A stretch of DNA of 64,000 nt from Acanthosepion esculentum (taxonomy: Eukaryota; Mollusca; Cephalopoda; Sepiida; Sepiidae), in contig OZ038500.1 in assembly GCA_964036315.1 (NCBI GenBank), forward strand, positions 62,636,102-62,700,101, in the 5' to 3' direction. Below, piece after piece: positions 51,801-57,800 of the stretch. Every line of letters begins with the position of its first letter. Position 1 is the first letter of the stretch. A model generated the notes under the pieces. The model searched no databases, was not told the origin of the DNA, and worked only from the letters and a program-made list of their open reading frames with translations. Position numbers and translations under genes: made by a program.

Positions 51801-54800
51801 CTTTAGCTTTTCTTAATGCTCTTTTGAAGGTGTCAACAAAATCATTCTACTTGACCATTCAACCTCAAATGATAAATTGGCAGTCAAATGTTCAGTTGCA
51901 TAGCTTTTGCAGAAATTTTAACTCACTAAAAGTAAATTGAGTTTCATTATTGGATACCACACTGTCAGGTACTCCAAACCTTGCAAAAAGTTTGTACAAG
52001 AATTGTTATTGCAGTAGTCAATCATTTACACTTCAACATCTTGGGCCATTTTGTGAAACTGTTGACCACACTTAAATAGGATGAACCATTTAGTGGTCCA
52101 GCAAATTCCATATATAGTCTTGTCCACAGTTTACCAATGCTTGGTCATGCCTGATAATTTATAGGTGGTGATTTTGCTGCTGAATTACAACCATTACATT
52201 TTCTCACTGTGTTTTGGATATCTTTGTACAACTTTGGCCAATAGCTCCCAGATATCCTATGTGGAATTATTTTAAAATCATTTTCTGTGGTGATAATGAA
52301 ATTACAGCTCTATTGGCATACAAAAGTACTCCATCACAAATAGAAAATGCTGTATTATTGTTAGCAGGTTTAATTGTAGTTTCACTCCATTTCGACTTAA
52401 CGTCATTCCTAGTTTTTTTGAATAAACGTCTTTTTTAGAATGAATTTTGATATCATCTATCATGACTGGCAATTCTTTAATAGTGCTACACACCAGGCTT
52501 TTAATTTCACTTTCAGATTCCAGCAAAGCAATCACAGTAATTCAAAATCTTTAGATTTCGATATAAATTTGGATAAGCCATCTGTGTGTCTCAATTTCTT
52601 TGATGATAGAAATTCCATCTTGAATTCATAGTTCAGTAAAATTGAAGATCAATTCAATTTGAAGATATGTGTCAGACCAGTCAATTTTTGAAAAAAATTT
52701 ACCACCATTTAATTTGGTAGATATATCCTCTGGAGTTAGTAGGGGATATCCATGTGGTAGGAGACAGTCATTCAACTCTGATGAAAAAGCTGCACATAAA
52801 TGAATCTTATTATTTCCCTTTTTAATATAAACTGCTGATGTGGCCCATTCTGAGTCATTTACGAGGGTCATTCAATAAATAAGTTGAATTTTTCGGTATA
52901 AGGACTTCTAATACAGATAGAAGCTTACTCTTTTTTATTTTTTTTTGTTTTACTTCTTTTTCACATGGATTTAATTTCTTTTGCAGATTAAAAAAAACTT
53001 TGAGAGTTTTGGTGATTAACAAAGATGGCCAACCAAGAAGCATGCTCCAGAATTGAATAGTGGTCAGTTATCAAGTTTTTGGTTGCTGAAGGGTGCAAAT
53101 CAGTTGAAATTCATAGGAGAATGTCAACTGTGTATGGTGCCACATGTTTCGGCCAAAAAAATGTCTACAAGTGGGCTAAATTGTTTAAAGAAGGACGGAG
53201 CAGTGTTGAGGTTGAAGACAGGCCTAGGAAGCCTACAGAAGTGAGGTCTCCTGAGGTGATCGAATCAGTCAGACCTCATTCAGTCTGACAGCGGATGACA
53301 TTGCAAGGACTTTGAGCTTATCTGTTGGGACAAACGCAGGGGTCATCAGTCAGAAGGAGTCATCTCGCATTATGACAACGCAAGCAGCAGCCCAAACGGT
53401 GCAGTCTATCAACGAGCTGGGCTGGGAACTGCTCCCTCATCCCCCTTACAGCCCAGTCCCTTGAGAGTGTTCACGAGAGGCACGAAGTTTAAAAGTGACG
53501 AAGAAGTCAAAAGTGTTGTGAGTGACTGGCTGAGACATCAGTCCAAAGATTTTTACACTGAGGGAATACGGAAGCTTGTACACAGATGGGAAAAGTGTGT
53601 GACAGTGCTGGGAGACTACGTTGAAAAAAAAAAAAAAAAAAAAAAAAAAAAGACAAGAAAAAAAAAAAAAGCAAGCTTCTATCTGTATTAGAATTCCTTA
53701 TACTGAAAAATTCACCTTATTTATTGAATGACCCTTGTATTTTTTCAATAACTCCACAGATTTCTAACCCATCCAGTTCAGTGTTAATAGACAAAGGGTA
53801 TCTTTCTTTTAGTCTTAAACACTGGTATCACATTTTCTTTTAATTTTAAAAAAAAAATGCCTTTGTACATTTTCTGCATCACGCTATGAGTATACACGAA
53901 CTCCAAATTTTTTTTTTTTTTTTTACATGTGAATTTGAATTCTCATCATCACTTACATTTTCATTGCATCGAATGAAGATAACACAATCAAGAAGTATTT
54001 ATGTATATGGATAAGTCCAAGTTCTCTTTAAGGCACATTTATCTCCACAACACCAAAGTATTAAGCACCTTAACCTTTAATCTACCCCCAGGTATTAGAA
54101 TTCCAGGTAAGCTGCTAAAAATGCAAATCCTTGCATTTAATATGTACTTGACAGGTTTCAATCACATTTCCATTCCTAATTTCATCTATACTCATACAAA
54201 TGCTTCAATTATTTTTTGTCTTTGTTCAAAATGTTTCTACATAAATGTTATAAAACTTTTAATTGAAAATAAATTTTATCAAGGTTTTTCCTGTTGATAA
54301 AATGAAATGAAAGTTTCAACAAAATAAATAATTCAATGTTAGCAGCATGATGTCATGTGTAATATATTTGATAACGTAGCACAAGAAAAGAAGATTGTGG
54401 TTAGTGTGATCAAAGGAAATGTCTCGTATTCAATAACATGGTATTAAAAGAAGATCATATAATCAACTAAGGACACATCTTCATGCGCTGATGCCAATCA
54501 GACAAGGGAATGCATATTAGCTGAATGCCAAACTATTAAAGACAGCTGGACAGATTTGCTTTCTCCCATTTGCAGAAATAAATTCAGTTATATGATATAT
54601 GTGTGGCATAGGTAAAGAAGTAGTGTAGCTGTGGGACACGGAATGACTGTTTGGGCCAAAAAATGAGGCATTATCTTTGAGGTGGCAACTAATGTAAGCT
54701 TTACTTGGGCAACTGCAGCAAAGGAAAAAAAGGAAAATGTAAATTTTGGACAGACACCAACAGCACATGAAAATTATAGGTGTCCACAAGTCTTTAAGAT

Positions 54801-57800
54801 TAGAATTATTGGATGACTAACAATGATGGTAACTACTCAACAAAGGGGAATGTTACATCAACTTACATACAAATATAACACTGGTGCTGCTCACCCAACA
54901 TTCAAATTACAAATTGGAGATACCAAAATCAAGCAAGTACGAAAATTTAAATATCTGGGAAGTGTTTTAACAGAGGACAGAAAGTGCAACATTGAAATCC
55001 AAAGGTGCATTCGGATAGCAAAATTTGCCTTCCAAAAATTAAGCAAAATATTAAGAAACAGGAAAATTTCATTAAAAACAAAGAATAAATTAGTGAACTG
55101 TTATGCAATATCAATCCTCCTATATGGCAGTGGATGCTGGACAATCTCTTCACAGATGAAGAAAAGACGTGAAGCAACAGAAATGTGGTTCTAAAGAAAG
55201 ATACTGAAAATACCATGAACTTGAACATGCGAGCAACAATGGAGTTTTACAGAAAATGGATTGGTTGGTTGGTTGATTTTGTTTAGCAGCATATCAACTC
55301 TTATGGGCTATTTAATGCTGAAATCTAAATATTTTGTACATAATTTTATACTTTCAAGGTAAAAGGTATGTTTTTTAGATATATAGTTTATAGATGACAG
55401 AATCTATTGCTGGTAAATTTTTTTTAGAAAAATGTATTGCTAGTAATTTCAGCACAAAAATGTACTGTTGATAATTTTATATGAAAATGTAATGCTGATC
55501 ATTTTACTATAAAAATTTGCTGTTGATTTTGTTTGAGGGTTGACTATTTGCTCATAGCTGAGATCCTAACAGGTGCTACCACCCCAGGTCAGAATGTACC
55601 TGGGAACAAAAGCAATTAGGTGGTGGTTCCATGCTCTTCAAAATCACCAATCTCCCAACATATTGAAGGGATAGAGGAAACAGTGCATAATCTTCTTAAC
55701 ATGCTCTTGTAAATAGTTGGCAGAACAGGGTTTAGGAGAGATAGGAAAAAAAACTAAAATTACTAAGAGTTACAAAGGGCAGGAAATTGTGGAGAATCAT
55801 AATTGCCAACGTCCTGAAGGGATATGGCACACAGAAAAAAAGCTGCTCAACCCATCAGTGAATGAGCTGTATAACACGTTGTATTCCACAAGATTTCATA
55901 GTCACTAACAAGAATACTATTACTGACACTACAGCATCAACTACTATCTTTTCCAGACCAAAGTATTTTGCCGTTGGACAATAGAACTATAGATTTGCAT
56001 TGTGTTGCCTGTTCAGACAAGTTTCCTATCTCTTTCAGGTAAATGGTTGAGTTTGGAAGAGACTGCATGAGGCTATTGACTCAGGTTGTTAGCAATGTGT
56101 TGTACAAGCTGGTGATGGCTCTGTTGGAGCTTGCAAAAATCACTATGAAACTGGAGTCTGTCTTGATAGTTGGTGATACTCACAGGTCTTGTTGCAGTCA
56201 TTTCCAACACTATATCTTCCATGTTTACTGGTGGTGATGGTTTATTCCAACATGAACAGGAGACATGAACTAGATATCAGAAACACTTGGCAGACTTCCA
56301 GCCCTGCACTAATGAGATTTAAACATGTTGTAGGGTTCACTAAATTCCTTTACCACCATAATTATCAGCACTGTACATGTGTTTATCAATTCCATTTAGC
56401 CAATTGTTTTATTCAAATTGTTGTCTTCTGCCAGGACTGTGGGCCCAGTAAATGGTAGTCAAACACATTTTTCTTTTTCTTTATCAGATGTGCTTGGCTG
56501 ATTCATACCTACATTCATTACTTATTGTATTGTTTAACTTTATTAATAACAGAAACAAAAAGTTATCATTCTTGACTAGATTTTACACAAAATTTACAAA
56601 GGGAGCTGCTGATGTCCTTCTATCATTGTTTTATTGGAAGTGTGTTGGCATACTGCATCACTGTATGCCAGCTACCTGACAGTGGACAAGAACAGTACTT
56701 ATTATTTAAACAAATCTAAGATTATCAAGAAAAAAGAAATTAAATCCAAACTAGTTTTAAAATCAGCCACAACTTACATGGGTAAATTTGATTGTATATA
56801 TTTAGCTAACTCCAAAGAAAAGCAAGACCTAAGGTTTAAAATGCATTTTAAAAAATGAAAAATCTTTCTTGAAGCTTTTTTATTATTATTATTATTATTA
56901 TTAGAAATTAACGGCATATCAACCCACAAAGGTTTCTTGAAGCTTTTATTTTAATTTCAAGATTAAATTTAATATTGCCAATAAGCAAAATATTTTGCTA
57001 TATTTCGAATTGAATTTAAATTGATGAGAAGGATTTTTATTTTTATCATCAGTAAAAATGGTAAAATTGTCCATATTGACAAATATGTCAACACAACATA
57101 ATTATATTTATTAAAATTTTTTTAAAAAATAAAATATTTTCTAAAACTTGAAGATTAGCTGATTTAAAGTTTAATTAATCAGATTTGAAACATGTTTTAG
57201 TTTAAAATGTCACAGAAAAGCATTTTTTTATCACTAAGGTGGATGTTTTTATAAGGTTTTGACAACTTCTTGCTAGACTTGTTTGATGGCTATAAGTGTA
57301 ACAGTTACTTGATGAATGTAAACACTTTTTTATGTAATTATAAAAATTTAAGAAAATATTCAAAGCAAGCTAATATTTTATTGAATTTTAGGTATTTAGA
57401 CTTTATAGTCTAACTTACAAAGATGCTTGCTGAAGAAACAGATGTCTGTATTTACAAAAACTGACAAGTTTCTCAACTTGGTATCTATGCTGATGACAAC
57501 TATTTACTTCTTTTTTAATATTAAGTCTGAATAAGTTTGATATCAAATTGGTAGCTGATCTAAAAAACTGACCTAAAGTCTGTTGTTAACTGGGGCAAGG
57601 AATGGCTTATTTTTAATGTCTCCAAAACAAAACTGCTCTGTTTTAATTGTCTGAGAGAACCCATTTTGCCTTCCATTGGCTGATGCTAACCTCTAGAAGA
57701 CTGATACATTGCACATTCTCAGACTAATGCTTTCCACAAAAATGAAGTGAAAAGATTATATTGAATTAATTGCTAGGTCTGCTGCTAGGAAAGTTGGTTC

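Larger units (their letters stand above)
51085..54053 (-). mobile_element. Ty3/gypsy LTR retrotransposon relic with nested mariner
   Basis: Direct LTR remnants lie at about 51085-51300 and 53955-54053. They share AATGAAGATAACACAATCAA, GGA(C/T)AAGTCCAAGT and ATCTCCACAACAC; the right copy has an internal deletion. A polypurine tract (CCCCCCCCCTTTT on the plus strand, 51301-51313) adjoins the left LTR, placing the element on the minus strand. Reverse-transcriptase remnants are FFSKIDWSDTYLQIEL and VNDSEWATSAVYIKKGN (about 52640-52860). The integrase/RNase H region (51600-52500) is broken by many stops. The mariner at 52859-53742 splits pol. Confidence 0.75.

Noticed and set aside
55717..56858. 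Chain of 63-89-codon plus-strand frames as a host gene
   Set aside because: No splice-consistent joins, no motif and no conserved residues; probably chance frames in old repeats.
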